Assembly (NCBI RefSeq): GCF_003148495.1
Contig: NZ_QGGH01000002.1
Location: 186,001-250,000, forward strand
Source: Mesorhizobium loti
GTDB taxonomy: Bacteria > Pseudomonadota > Alphaproteobacteria > Rhizobiales > Rhizobiaceae
Direction of reading: 5' to 3'
DNA length: 64,000 nucleotides
The notes under the pieces are model-generated. The model searched no databases. It was not told the origin of the DNA and saw only the letters and a program-made list of their open reading frames with translations. The first letter of the stretch is position 1. The number at the start of each line of letters is the position of its first letter. This document shows positions 57,052 through 64,000 of this stretch, piece by piece. The position numbers and the translations under genes were made by a program.

Positions 57052-58779
57052 CTAGTGCGAATGCCGAGGAATGCCGGCATCGCGCCGGCCGACGAGAAAG
57101 TCGAAATCGCAGCCCTTGTCGGCCTGCAGCACGCGCTCGACATAAAGGCTCTGATAGCCACCTTCCGGCGGCGCCGGCGGCTTCCAGTCACGCCGGCGGA
57201 TGGCGAGCTCTTCGTCCGACACCAGGAGTTCCAGCCTGCGGCCGGCGACGTCGAGCTCGATGAGGTCACCGTCGCGCACCAGCGCAAGCGCGCCACCTGC
57301 GGCTGCTTCCGGCGCCACATGCAGCACCACTGTGCCGTAGGCCGTGCCGCTCATGCGCGCGTCCGAAATGCGCACCATGTCGGAGACGCCCTGCTTGAGC
57401 AGTTTCGCCGGCAGCGGCATGTTGCCGACCTCGGCCATTCCAGGATAGCCGCGCGGCCCGCAGTTCTTCAGCACCATCACCGAGGAGGCGTCGATATCCA
57501 GCTCCAGGTCGTCGATGCGCGCGTAGTAGTGCTCGATGTTCTCGAACACCACCGCCTTGCCACGATGCTGCATCAGCTCGGGCGTTGCCGCCGACGGCTT
57601 GATGACCGCCCCGTCAGGCGCCAGATTGCCACGCAGGATCGAGATGCCGCCTTCCTTGGTCAGCGGCTGGCTCAGCGGCCGGATCACCTCGCTGTTGTAG
57701 TTGGGCGCGCCGTCGATCAATTCACCGATGGTCTTGGCGCTGACGGTCATGGCGTCGCGATGAAGAAGCCCCACTTCATCAAGCGACGCCATGACCGCAG
57801 CTAGCCCCCCGGCGTAGTAGAAATCTTCCATCAGGAACCGGCCCGACGGCATCAAATCGACAATGGTTGGAACGTCGCGGCCCAGTCGGTCCCAGTCGTC
57901 CAGGCTGAGATCGACACCGACCCGGTTGGCGATGGCGATCAGATGCAGCACCGCATTGGTCGAGCCGCCGATCGCGCCGTTGACGCGAATGGCGTTCTCG
58001 AACGCTTGCCTGGTGAGGATCTGCGCGATCGTGACGTCCCTGCGCACGAGATCGACGATCTGGCGTCCGGCCATCTGCGCGAGCACGCCACGGCGTGAAT
58101 CCACAGCCGGGATCGCGGCATTGTCCGGCATGCCGATGCCGAGCGCTTCGACCATGCTGGCCATGGTCGAAGCCGTCCCCATCGTCATGCAGCTGCCCGC
58201 CGATCGGCTCTGGCCCTGCTCTGCGGCGAGGAAGTCGGCGACCGGCATGCGACCGGCCTTCACTTCCTCGGCGAATTTCCAGACATGGGTGCCCGAACCG
58301 ATATCCTGTCCGCGGAACTTGCCGTTGAGCATCGGTCCGCCGGAAACAGCGATGGTCGGCAGATTGCACGACGCAGCCCCCATCAGCAGCGCCGGCGTGG
58401 TCTTGTCGCAACCGACCAGCAGGATGACGCCGTCGATCGGATTGCCACGGATGGACTCTTCGACATCCATGCTGACCAGATTACGAAACAGCATGGCGGT
58501 GGGGCGCATGTTGCTCTCGCCCAGCGACATCACCGGGAATTCGAGCGGCAGGCCGCCGGCTTCATAGACGCCGCGTTTGACGTGATCGGCCAGCGCGCGC
58601 AGATGGGCATTGCATGGGGTCAGTTCCGACCAGGTGTTGCAGATGCCGATCACCGGGCGGCCGTCGAAAGCGTCGGCGGGAATGCCCTGGTTCTTCATCC
58701 AGCTGCGGTGCATGAAGGCGTTCTTGCCCTCACCGCCGAACCAGGCCTCGGATCGCAGCTTGCGTTTGGTGTCCGTCAC
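57052..58779 (-). CDS. IlvD/Edd-family dehydratase, L-arabonate (pentonate) dehydratase type
   Basis: [2Fe-2S] and Mg-dependent aldonate dehydratase (575 aa). The three cluster Cys are at residues 56 (SELTPCNAH), 124 (LVGCDKT) and 197 (SAGSCMTMG), the same spacing as I recall for Rhizobium L-arabinonate dehydratase (59, 127, 200). The Lys after Cys124, carbamylated in that enzyme, is present at 126, and NCGPRGYPGMAEVGNM and DARMSGTAYGTVVLHV form the late active site. GTG 58779 overlaps the regulator stop (GTGA). It dehydrates a pentonate to 2-keto-3-deoxypentonate for the AraD1-type enzyme. D-xylonate or another aldonate is the alternative substrate. Confidence 0.9.
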   Translation of the reverse strand: MTDTKRKLRSEAWFGGEGKNAFMHRSWMKNQGIPADAFDGRPVIGICNTWSELTPCNAHLRALADHVKRGVYEAGGLPLEFPVMSLGESNMRPTAMLFRNLVSMDVEESIRGNPIDGVILLVGCDKTTPALLMGAASCNLPTIAVSGGPMLNGKFRGQDIGSGTHVWKFAEEVKAGRMPVADFLAAEQGQSRSAGSCMTMGTASTMASMVEALGIGMPDNAAIPAVDSRRGVLAQMAGRQIVDLVRRDVTIAQILTRQAFENAIRVNGAIGGSTNAVLHLIAIANRVGVDLSLDDWDRLGRDVPTIVDLMPSGRFLMEDFYYAGGLAAVMASLDEVGLLHRDAMTVSAKTIGELIDGAPNYNSEVIRPLSQPLTKEGGISILRGNLAPDGAVIKPSAATPELMQHRGKAVVFENIEHYYARIDDLELDIDASSVMVLKNCGPRGYPGMAEVGNMPLPAKLLKQGVSDMVRISDARMSGTAYGTVVLHVAPEAAAGGALALVRDGDLIELDVAGRRLELLVSDEELAIRRRDWKPPAPPEGGYQSLYVERVLQADKGCDFDFLVGRRDAGIPRHSH

Positions 58780-59576
58780 GATGTCTGTTCCCGATCCTGG
58801 CGGCGCTTGTTGCGATTTTCGACGCTGCGGCGCACGTCTTCCTCGGCATTGTCGATGAGCACAAGGAGTGCCTTTTGCGCGCCTGTCGCGTCGCCGGATG
58901 CAATCTTTTCGGCCACCTCCCGATGCAGCGGCAAAGAATGGCGCTGCCCGTCCGGATTGTCGTTGGAGAGGCGAAAGCTCATCACCAATGCGGTTTCGAC
59001 GAGTGCCGCCAGCGAGCCGATCAGCTCATTGCCGGTCATGCGCAGAATGGTCTGGTGGAACAAAAGGTCAGGCTTGGCGAAGCGATCGCCGTCGTCGACA
59101 ACGGCTTCCATTTCAGCCAGCGCGGCATTGATCTCGGCAATCTGTGCCGGTGTGGCGCGCTTGGCGGCGAGCGCGGCCGACATCGGCTCGATGGCCCGGC
59201 GCAGCTCGAACAGCGCCCGGACATCGTCGGCGCTGACACCGCTGGCGTAGCGCCACGACAGGACGTCCGGATCGAGGAAATTCCAGTCGGAGCGGGGACG
59301 CACCCTTGTGCCGGTCTTCGGCCGCGATTCGACAAGCCCCTTGCCGGCCAGAACCTTGATCGCCTCGCGCAGCACCGTGCGGCTGACCCCCAGCATCTCG
59401 CTGGAATCGTCGGCATTGGGCAGTGCCTCGCCGGGCAGGAAATCGCCTTGCACGATGCGCAACCCGATCTGCTCGACGACGGTCGCATGCAGAGCGGTGG
59501 AGCCGCTGGCGACCGCCACCGCAATCCTCGACGTTCGCGCCGTGCTGAAAGATTTCTTATTCTTCATACTATTCAT
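58776..59576 (-). CDS. FadR-type GntR regulator (FCD domain)
   Basis: Regulator (about 266 aa) with a GntR winged helix (LRIVQGDFLPGEALPNADDS then GVSRTVLREAIKVLAGKGLV) and an FCD domain with RFAKPDLLFHQTILRMTGNE and SLPLHREVAEKI. The start is uncertain: ATGs at 59576 and 59567 have no ribosome site, and the first lies inside a TCATATGA palindrome; a GTG at 59519 preceded by GAGG 6 nt away would give a shorter, fully domain-bearing protein. First gene of the pentonate/Pot-type operon, divergent from the mutarotase, and probably repressor of both. Confidence 0.88.
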   Translation of the reverse strand: MNSMKNKKSFSTARTSRIAVAVASGSTALHATVVEQIGLRIVQGDFLPGEALPNADDSSEMLGVSRTVLREAIKVLAGKGLVESRPKTGTRVRPRSDWNFLDPDVLSWRYASGVSADDVRALFELRRAIEPMSAALAAKRATPAQIAEINAALAEMEAVVDDGDRFAKPDLLFHQTILRMTGNELIGSLAALVETALVMSFRLSNDNPDGQRHSLPLHREVAEKIASGDATGAQKALLVLIDNAEEDVRRSVENRNKRRQDREQTS

Positions 59577-59580
59577 ATGA
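59573..59580. promoter_or_regulatory. Palindrome TCATATGA at the GntR start (autoregulation candidate)
   Basis: The 8-bp palindrome TCATATGA, extended by ATATG to 59584, lies in the short gap between the divergent regulator and mutarotase genes and covers the first possible ATG of the regulator. It is a candidate operator or -10 element for both directions. Confidence 0.35.
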
Positions 59581-59628
59581 TATGTCTTATAGGCGTGGCG
59601 ATTGGAGTCAAGGGATGGGGGAGTGCCG

Positions 59629-60558
59629 ATGACAAAGAATTCCGCTGCCGTTGCCGAGCAGCACCAAGAGCTGGTCTCGATCAGCGATGGCATTGCGACA
59701 GTTGAGATTGCCCCTGCCGCCGGCGGCGCCGTGGCGTCGTATCGCTGGCGGCAAAACGGATCAGTCGTGGATTGGCTGCGCCCTGCGGATCCGGCGGCGA
59801 TCGACAGCCGCGATGCCGGCGCCATGGCCTGCTTCCCGCTGGTTCCCTATTCCAATCGCATAAGGGGCGGCCGCTTCGCATTCGCCGGCCGCGCCGTCGA
59901 ACTGCCGACAGGGCCTGATGATCCGCACTATGAGCACGGCCATGGCTGGCGTCGGCCGTGGACAATCGTGCGGCACCAAGCCAGCACCACCGTCCTATCC
60001 TATCGTCATGCCGCCGATTCCTGGCCGTGGAGCTATGAAGCAAGGCAAGCGATCTCGCTGGTCGATGGCGGGCTGGTCATTGCCCTCTCGCTGCGCAACC
60101 TCTCGGACACGCCGATGCCGGCAGGCTTCGGGCTGCATCCCTATTTCCCGTCGACACCGTGGACGCATGTCCAGGCGTGGGTGTCCGGCATGTGGGAGAC
60201 CGATGCGGAAATCCTGCCCACCCGGCACGTCCTGCCACCCGCTGGCGCCAACCCGACTATGGGCTTCGACGTGTCGGAGACGGACTTCGACACGGTCTTC
60301 ACCGGATGGGCGCGCCGCGCGCGGATCTCCTGGCCGGAGCATGGACGGCAGCTGGACATCGAGGCCGAGGTGCCGCTCGATTTCCTTGTCCTTTACACGC
60401 CGCCCGGTGAGCCGTTCTTCTGCGCCGAGCCGGTCAGCAACATCACCGATGCCTTCAATCGCAGGAGTGACGCGGGCATCGACACCGGCTGCATCGTACT
60501 GGCGCCCGGGCAGATGCGATCCGCAAGCGTTCGCTTCACGCCTTCGCAGGCGGTCTGA
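59629..60558 (+). CDS. Aldose 1-epimerase (galactose mutarotase-like)
   Basis: Sugar mutarotase of the COG2017 beta-sandwich fold (309 aa). ATG 59629 follows GGGGGAGTG. The catalytic pair is expected at HEHGHGWRRPW-type His (here EHGHGWRRPW, about residues 103-112) and the late Glu in HPYFPSTPW-adjacent strands; CFPLVPYSNRIRGGRFAF (about 66-83) is the family's sugar-binding Arg segment, and GFGLHPYFPS gives the second His (about 175). It interconverts sugar anomers before oxidation by the SDR dehydrogenase. Divergent from the GntR-led operon and likely in the same regulon. Confidence 0.9.
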   Translation: MTKNSAAVAEQHQELVSISDGIATVEIAPAAGGAVASYRWRQNGSVVDWLRPADPAAIDSRDAGAMACFPLVPYSNRIRGGRFAFAGRAVELPTGPDDPHYEHGHGWRRPWTIVRHQASTTVLSYRHAADSWPWSYEARQAISLVDGGLVIALSLRNLSDTPMPAGFGLHPYFPSTPWTHVQAWVSGMWETDAEILPTRHVLPPAGANPTMGFDVSETDFDTVFTGWARRARISWPEHGRQLDIEAEVPLDFLVLYTPPGEPFFCAEPVSNITDAFNRRSDAGIDTGCIVLAPGQMRSASVRFTPSQAV

Positions 60559-60591
60559 TTGCTAATGTCGAGCCGCCCAAGCGAGGCCGGG

Positions 60592-62037
60592 TCAGAACGG
60601 ATAATGCTGGCCCGGATCCTCGATCGTCACCCAGCGCAAATCGGTGAACTCGGCGATCGAGGCCTTGCCGCCGAAGCGGCCATAGCCCGAACCCTTGACG
60701 CCACCAAACGGCATCTGCGCTTCGTCGCCGACGGTCGGGCCATTGATGTGGCAGATGCCGGCTTCGATGCGCGCGGCGACGGCAAACGCACGCTTGATAT
60801 CGCGGCTGAACACAGCTGACGACAGGCCGTATTCGGTGTCGTTGGCGACACGCACGGCCTCGTCCTCGCCCTTCACGCGGATCACCGGCTTGACCGGCCC
60901 GAAGGACTCTTCGGCGTAGACGCGCATCGCCGGCGTGACATGGTCGAGCAATGTCGCCTCCACCACGGTGCCGGTGCGCTTGCCGCCGGCCACCAGCTTG
61001 GCACCCTTGGCGACGGCATCGGCGATGAGTTCCTCCATCTTGTCGGCCGCTTGGCTGCTGATCAGCGAACCGAGCACCACATGGCCGCGCGGGTCGCCGG
61101 CCGGCAGCTGCGAGGCGCGGGTGGCGAGTTTGGAGACAAATTCGTCGGCGATCTTTTCGTCGACGATCAGCCGCTCGGTCGACATGCAGATCTGGCCCTG
61201 ATGCATGAAGGCGCCGAAGGTGGCGGCGTTGACCGCCGCGTCGACGTCGGCATCGTCCAGCACCAGCAGAGGCGCCTTGCCGCCGAGTTCGAGCAGCGCC
61301 GGCTTCAGGTGCCGACCGGCGAGTTCGACGATGATCCTGCCGACCTTGGTCGAGCCCGTGAAGTTGACGCGCTTGACCGAGGGATGCGCGACCAAAGCTT
61401 CGACAATGCCGGCGGCATCCCTGGGATCGTTGGTGACGACATTGATGACGCCCTTGGGCAGCCCGGCTTCGACCAGCACCTGGCCGATCAGCCGGTGCGT
61501 ACCGGGGCACATTTCGGAGGCCTTCAGCACTACGGTGTTGCCGCAGGCGATCGCCATCGCCACGGCGCGGGTGCCGAGAATGACCGGCGCGTTCCACGGC
61601 GCGATGCCGAGGCAGACGCCGGCTGGCTGGCGGATTGCCATGGCCAGCGTGCCCGGCTTGTCGGAGGGGATGATCTCGCCCGAGATCTGCGTCGTCATCG
61701 CCGCCGCCTCGCGCAGCATGTTGGCCGCCAGCATGACATTGAAGCCGGCCCAGGGACCAGTAGCACCGGTCTCTTCCATCATCAGCCTGGTGAATTCGCC
61801 GACCTTCGAGGCCATCACGTCAGCAGCCTTTGACAGCAAGGCGCGGCGCTCGCCAGGCCCGGTCTTCGACCAGGCCGGAAAGGCGACCGCGGCGGCTTCG
61901 ACCGCGGCATTGGCGTCGGCGATGCTGGCTGCGGCGGCGCGCGTCGCCAGTTTGCCGGTGAACGGGTCCATGCGGTCGTAGGAGGCCGAGCCGGACGCAT
62001 CCCTTTTGTCGCCGTCGATCAGAAGTCCGATGTCCAT
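60592..62037 (-). CDS. Aldehyde dehydrogenase (vanillin / salicylaldehyde dehydrogenase-like)
   Basis: NAD(P)-dependent aldehyde dehydrogenase (481 aa). FTGSTKVGR (cofactor loop), LELGGKAPLLV (general-base Glu, about 250) and QGQICMSTER (catalytic Cys, about 286) are intact. The C-terminal PQMPFGGVKGSG-like segment (AQMPFGGVKGSGYGRFGGK) and LRWVTIEDPGQHYPF recall the NahF/Vdh aromatic aldehyde group rather than 2-oxoglutarate semialdehyde enzymes. ATG 62037 has GGAG 7 nt ahead; ATG 62049 is an alternative. Follows the SDR gene by 34 nt; together they would take an alcohol to an acid. Confidence 0.88.
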   Translation of the reverse strand: MDIGLLIDGDKRDASGSASYDRMDPFTGKLATRAAAASIADANAAVEAAAVAFPAWSKTGPGERRALLSKAADVMASKVGEFTRLMMEETGATGPWAGFNVMLAANMLREAAAMTTQISGEIIPSDKPGTLAMAIRQPAGVCLGIAPWNAPVILGTRAVAMAIACGNTVVLKASEMCPGTHRLIGQVLVEAGLPKGVINVVTNDPRDAAGIVEALVAHPSVKRVNFTGSTKVGRIIVELAGRHLKPALLELGGKAPLLVLDDADVDAAVNAATFGAFMHQGQICMSTERLIVDEKIADEFVSKLATRASQLPAGDPRGHVVLGSLISSQAADKMEELIADAVAKGAKLVAGGKRTGTVVEATLLDHVTPAMRVYAEESFGPVKPVIRVKGEDEAVRVANDTEYGLSSAVFSRDIKRAFAVAARIEAGICHINGPTVGDEAQMPFGGVKGSGYGRFGGKASIAEFTDLRWVTIEDPGQHYPF

Positions 62038-62071
62038 GATTGTCTCCATCGCCCCGATTGGAGCTTCGTGA

Positions 62072-62863
62072 TTAGAAGCCGAACATTTCGGCATTGATCG
62101 ATGCTTCGAGGCCGCCGTCGACCGGCAAATTGGCGCCGTTGATCCAGCGCGCGCCGTCCGAGCACAGGAACAGCACCACCGGTGCGATATCGCCGGACGT
62201 GCCGGCCCGCCCGACCCTGGCAATGTCGCTGTCGACACGAGCGTCGCCAAGCACGGTTCGGAACTGTTTCAGGATCGGTGTCTCGACCGGGCCTGGGCTC
62301 ACCGCATTGACGCGGATGCCACGGCGTTTGAACAGATCCTGATGCGCGGCGCGGAAGGTCCACAACAGCAGCAGTTCCTTGGAGACGGGATAGCCTTCCT
62401 CGTTCCTGACCGCGTGCGTGCAGACCACGTCGGCAACATCGGGGAAACCTTCGATGCCGACCATCGAGGCGGCGCGGTTGAGATTGGCGCGCCAACCATA
62501 GCCGGCAATCGACGCAACGTTGACGATCGCGCCGCCTTCACGAAGTCTTGGCGCCAGACCTTCCGACAGAGCCCGCAGCCCGAAGAAATTGACCGCCAGC
62601 GTCGACGCTGCGCCGGTATTGCCGGAGAGCCCGGCGACGTTGCAGAGCGCGTCGAGGCGCTGCGGCAGGCGAGCAATCAGCTCGTCGACACCGGCCTTCG
62701 ACGAGATGTCGGCCTTGACGAAGCTGCCGACCGGAGCAGTCGGCTCACGCACATCGGCGCCGATCACGTCTGCGCCAAGCTGAGCGGCGAGTTCCGCCGT
62801 GCGCGCGCCGATGCCGGAGGCGACACCGGTGATGAGGATCGTCTTGCCGAAAAGCATGGTCAT
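62072..62863 (-). CDS. SDR-family oxidoreductase (coniferyl-alcohol dehydrogenase-like)
   Basis: Short-chain dehydrogenase (263 aa). Cofactor motif ITGVASGIGAR (about 10-20), NVAGLSGNT, catalytic Ser in VASIAGYGW and YPVSK with LLLLWTFRAAHQD downstream (about 162-180). The YPVSKE plus AVSPGPVETPIL pattern resembles the 3-alpha-hydroxysteroid / coniferyl-alcohol dehydrogenase subgroup. ATG 62863 overlaps the LivM-type stop by 4 nt, with GGGAGAAGG in front. Translationally coupled to the transporter, so it probably oxidises the imported alcohol; the exact substrate is inferred only. Confidence 0.86.
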   Translation of the reverse strand: MTMLFGKTILITGVASGIGARTAELAAQLGADVIGADVREPTAPVGSFVKADISSKAGVDELIARLPQRLDALCNVAGLSGNTGAASTLAVNFFGLRALSEGLAPRLREGGAIVNVASIAGYGWRANLNRAASMVGIEGFPDVADVVCTHAVRNEEGYPVSKELLLLWTFRAAHQDLFKRRGIRVNAVSPGPVETPILKQFRTVLGDARVDSDIARVGRAGTSGDIAPVVLFLCSDGARWINGANLPVDGGLEASINAEMFGF

Positions 62864-63921
62864 GCCTTCTCCCGATATGGTGTGGCTTGCTGTGGCGAAA
62901 GCATTCCATCGCCATCGGTGGCGGCTGGGAACCTCACGCGGTAACCAACCGGCAGCAGGCGGAGCCCAAAACGCTCCTCGATCGTCCCCCACAGGCCGCG
63001 CGGCAGGAAAAGCGAGAACAGCACGGCGGTGGCGCCGAGCCCGACCAGATACCAGACACCGGTGCCGCCGAACCACGTCTCGATGAGGAAGAACACCAGC
63101 GCGCCCAGAATGGCGCCCTCGAAAGTGCCGATGCCGCCGACCAGCACCATGAAGATCATGTAGGCGGTCCACTGGACATTGAAGTAGGTCTTGGGCTGGA
63201 AGGTGATCGAGGTCGCCAGCCACAGCGCCCCGGCAATGCCGATGCCGAAGGCGGCAAGCACGAACAGCAGCCGCTTGGTGCCGGTGACGCGCACGCCGAC
63301 CGAGGCGGCGGCATCCTCATTGTCGCGGATCGCCCGGATCGCAGCACCTGTGCTGCCGCGCAGCAGGCCAAACAGGATGGCGAGCAGGGCGGTCATCGAT
63401 GCCAGCGCCAGCCAGTAGATCGCTGCCCGCCTAGCGCCGGCGTCGTAGGCGTTGAGCGAGATCAGCGATGTGCCGGTTTCGCCCTGCACCAGCCGGTCGA
63501 GATTGACCAGCAGATGCGTCAGCGCCGCGATCACCCACATGCCGATGGCGAACTCGCCGTTCCTCAGCCGCAGCATGAACAGCGAGAGCGGCCAGGAGAC
63601 GGCGCCAACAATAATTCCGGAGGCGAACAGCGCCAGGAACGGGTTGAGGCCGGCATCGGCCAGCCGGATGGCGAAATAGGCGCCGAGCCCGAAGAACACC
63701 TGCTGGCCGACCGAGACCAGACCGCCGAAGCCGGCCAGTGCATTCCACATTGCCGCCAGGATCACATAGACAAACAGGGCGGTCATCCTGTCGACCGCGC
63801 CAGCCGACAGGAACTGCGGAGCAATCGCCAGTAGCGCGATGATAACCGCGACCGCAATCGCGGCGATGCGCGACGTCGCCGTGCCGCGCTCGATGACGGG
63901 GGATGTCGAAACGGCGCTCAC
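62860..63921 (-). CDS. Branched-chain-type ABC permease, LivM type
   Basis: Inner-membrane permease (353 aa). LAGFGGLVSVGQQVFFGLGAY (shown in part: GLVSVGQQVFFGLGAY) near residues 62-83 is the LivM mark, and AIRAIRDNEDAAASVGVRV is the ATPase-contact loop (about 192-210). About nine hydrophobic segments. GTG 63921 overlaps the preceding stop (GTGA). The C-terminus is longer than usual by some 30 residues (after LFLPRGLWG). The ATPases and binding protein of this transporter lie outside the window. Confidence 0.91.
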   Translation of the reverse strand: MSAVSTSPVIERGTATSRIAAIAVAVIIALLAIAPQFLSAGAVDRMTALFVYVILAAMWNALAGFGGLVSVGQQVFFGLGAYFAIRLADAGLNPFLALFASGIIVGAVSWPLSLFMLRLRNGEFAIGMWVIAALTHLLVNLDRLVQGETGTSLISLNAYDAGARRAAIYWLALASMTALLAILFGLLRGSTGAAIRAIRDNEDAAASVGVRVTGTKRLLFVLAAFGIGIAGALWLATSITFQPKTYFNVQWTAYMIFMVLVGGIGTFEGAILGALVFFLIETWFGGTGVWYLVGLGATAVLFSLFLPRGLWGTIEERFGLRLLPVGYRVRFPAATDGDGMLSPQQATPYREKA

Positions 63922-64000
63922 GTCGGCTTCCTCGTGGGCAAGCGCAGCAGGCCGCGCAGGCCGAGGCCCGAAGTGGAGAGCCGAATGAACAACACGATCA
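63918..64000 (-). CDS. Branched-chain-type ABC permease, LivH type (partial, only the C-terminus)
   Basis: Only the last 26 codons are visible, reading IVLFIRLSTSGLGLRGLLRL and a short basic tail before a TGA that overlaps the LivM start by the GTGA arrangement. A hydrophobic segment followed by a basic end is what LivH C-termini look like, and LivH normally precedes LivM. The usual RPxGLFG ending is not seen, so the tail has diverged. The call rests mainly on context. Confidence 0.5.
   Translation of the reverse strand, partial: IVLFIRLSTSGLGLRGLLRLPTRKPT

Noticed and set aside
1..64000. tRNA, rRNA, insertion sequences, CRISPR, attachment sites
   Set aside because: I looked for cloverleaf-like GGTTCAAATCC segments, transposase motifs, direct-repeat ends and regular repeat-spacer arrays and saw none; base composition is even across the window, so no recent insertion is evident.

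Overview
The window is GC-rich alphaproteobacterial DNA (GC-ending codons, tightly packed operons with 4-nt ATGA/GTGA overlaps, many ABC uptake systems each paired with catabolic enzymes). This looks like the Rhizobiales, most like Mesorhizobium, but that is an inference from style and protein families; no rRNA or other taxonomic marker is present. I see no tRNA, rRNA, insertion sequence, prophage, CRISPR array or origin. There are about 60 protein genes, and two are cut by the window edges (MalG-type permease at 1, LivH-type permease at 64000).

Layout. (1) 1-8886: MalEFG-type sugar ABC operon (minus) divergent from an IclR regulator and a COG3618 lactonase-like hydrolase; then a minus operon MaoC dehydratase - CaiB CoA-transferase - signal-less solute-binding-like protein, divergent from a beta-propeller lactonase. 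(2) 8936-10294: two non-catabolic genes, Tim44-like membrane protein and a zinc-ribbon protein. (3) 10515-22775: peptide module with a Dpp/Opp-type ABC transporter, a CocE/NonD S15-type hydrolase, an M19 dipeptidase-like protein, an S9 peptidase and a DAO-type flavoprotein; two promoter regions share an AGACA-N4-TGTCT operator. (4) 22802-26892: LysR divergent from a GbcA-like Rieske oxygenase and an AlsS-like TPP enzyme. (5) 26944-36036: Urt/amide-type ABC operon led by a histone-deacetylase-like amidohydrolase, then a 908-aa MalT-type LuxR regulator preceded by a GNAT gene. (6) 36201-40529: M20 deacylase, hydroxylysine-kinase-like APH enzyme, class III PLP enzyme and GntR, which together look like a complete amino-alcohol degradation route. 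(7) 40539-49749: a branched-chain-type ABC system split over two divergent operons: LivG-F-H-M plus FAD oxidase on the minus arm; GntR, DUF3830-like, TIGR04076-like, aldo/keto reductase, NTF2-like and the binding protein on the plus arm. (8) 49892-60558: GlcD-like flavoprotein, then a long minus operon joining a PotABCD-type transporter to sugar-acid enzymes (AraD1/GguC type, XylB-like dehydrogenase, L-arabonate dehydratase type) under a FadR-type GntR, with a mutarotase divergent. (9) 60592-64000: LivH-LivM permeases followed by an SDR and an aldehyde dehydrogenase that resemble aromatic alcohol/aldehyde oxidising enzymes.

Taken together this is a nutrient-scavenging region: each block couples uptake to first-step chemistry and has its own regulator. 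The strongest cross-cutting signal is that all five exported solute-binding-protein genes in the window are followed, 8-28 nt past the stop codon, by a perfect or near-perfect GC-rich hairpin. Three of these lie inside operons, just before the membrane genes. The best leads for undescribed biology are the deacylase-kinase-PLP lyase operon, the split DUF3830/TIGR04076 transporter locus, the Pot-type transporter inside a pentonate operon, the cytoplasmic binding-protein-like gene in the CoA operon, and the M19 protein that has lost a metal-ligand position.
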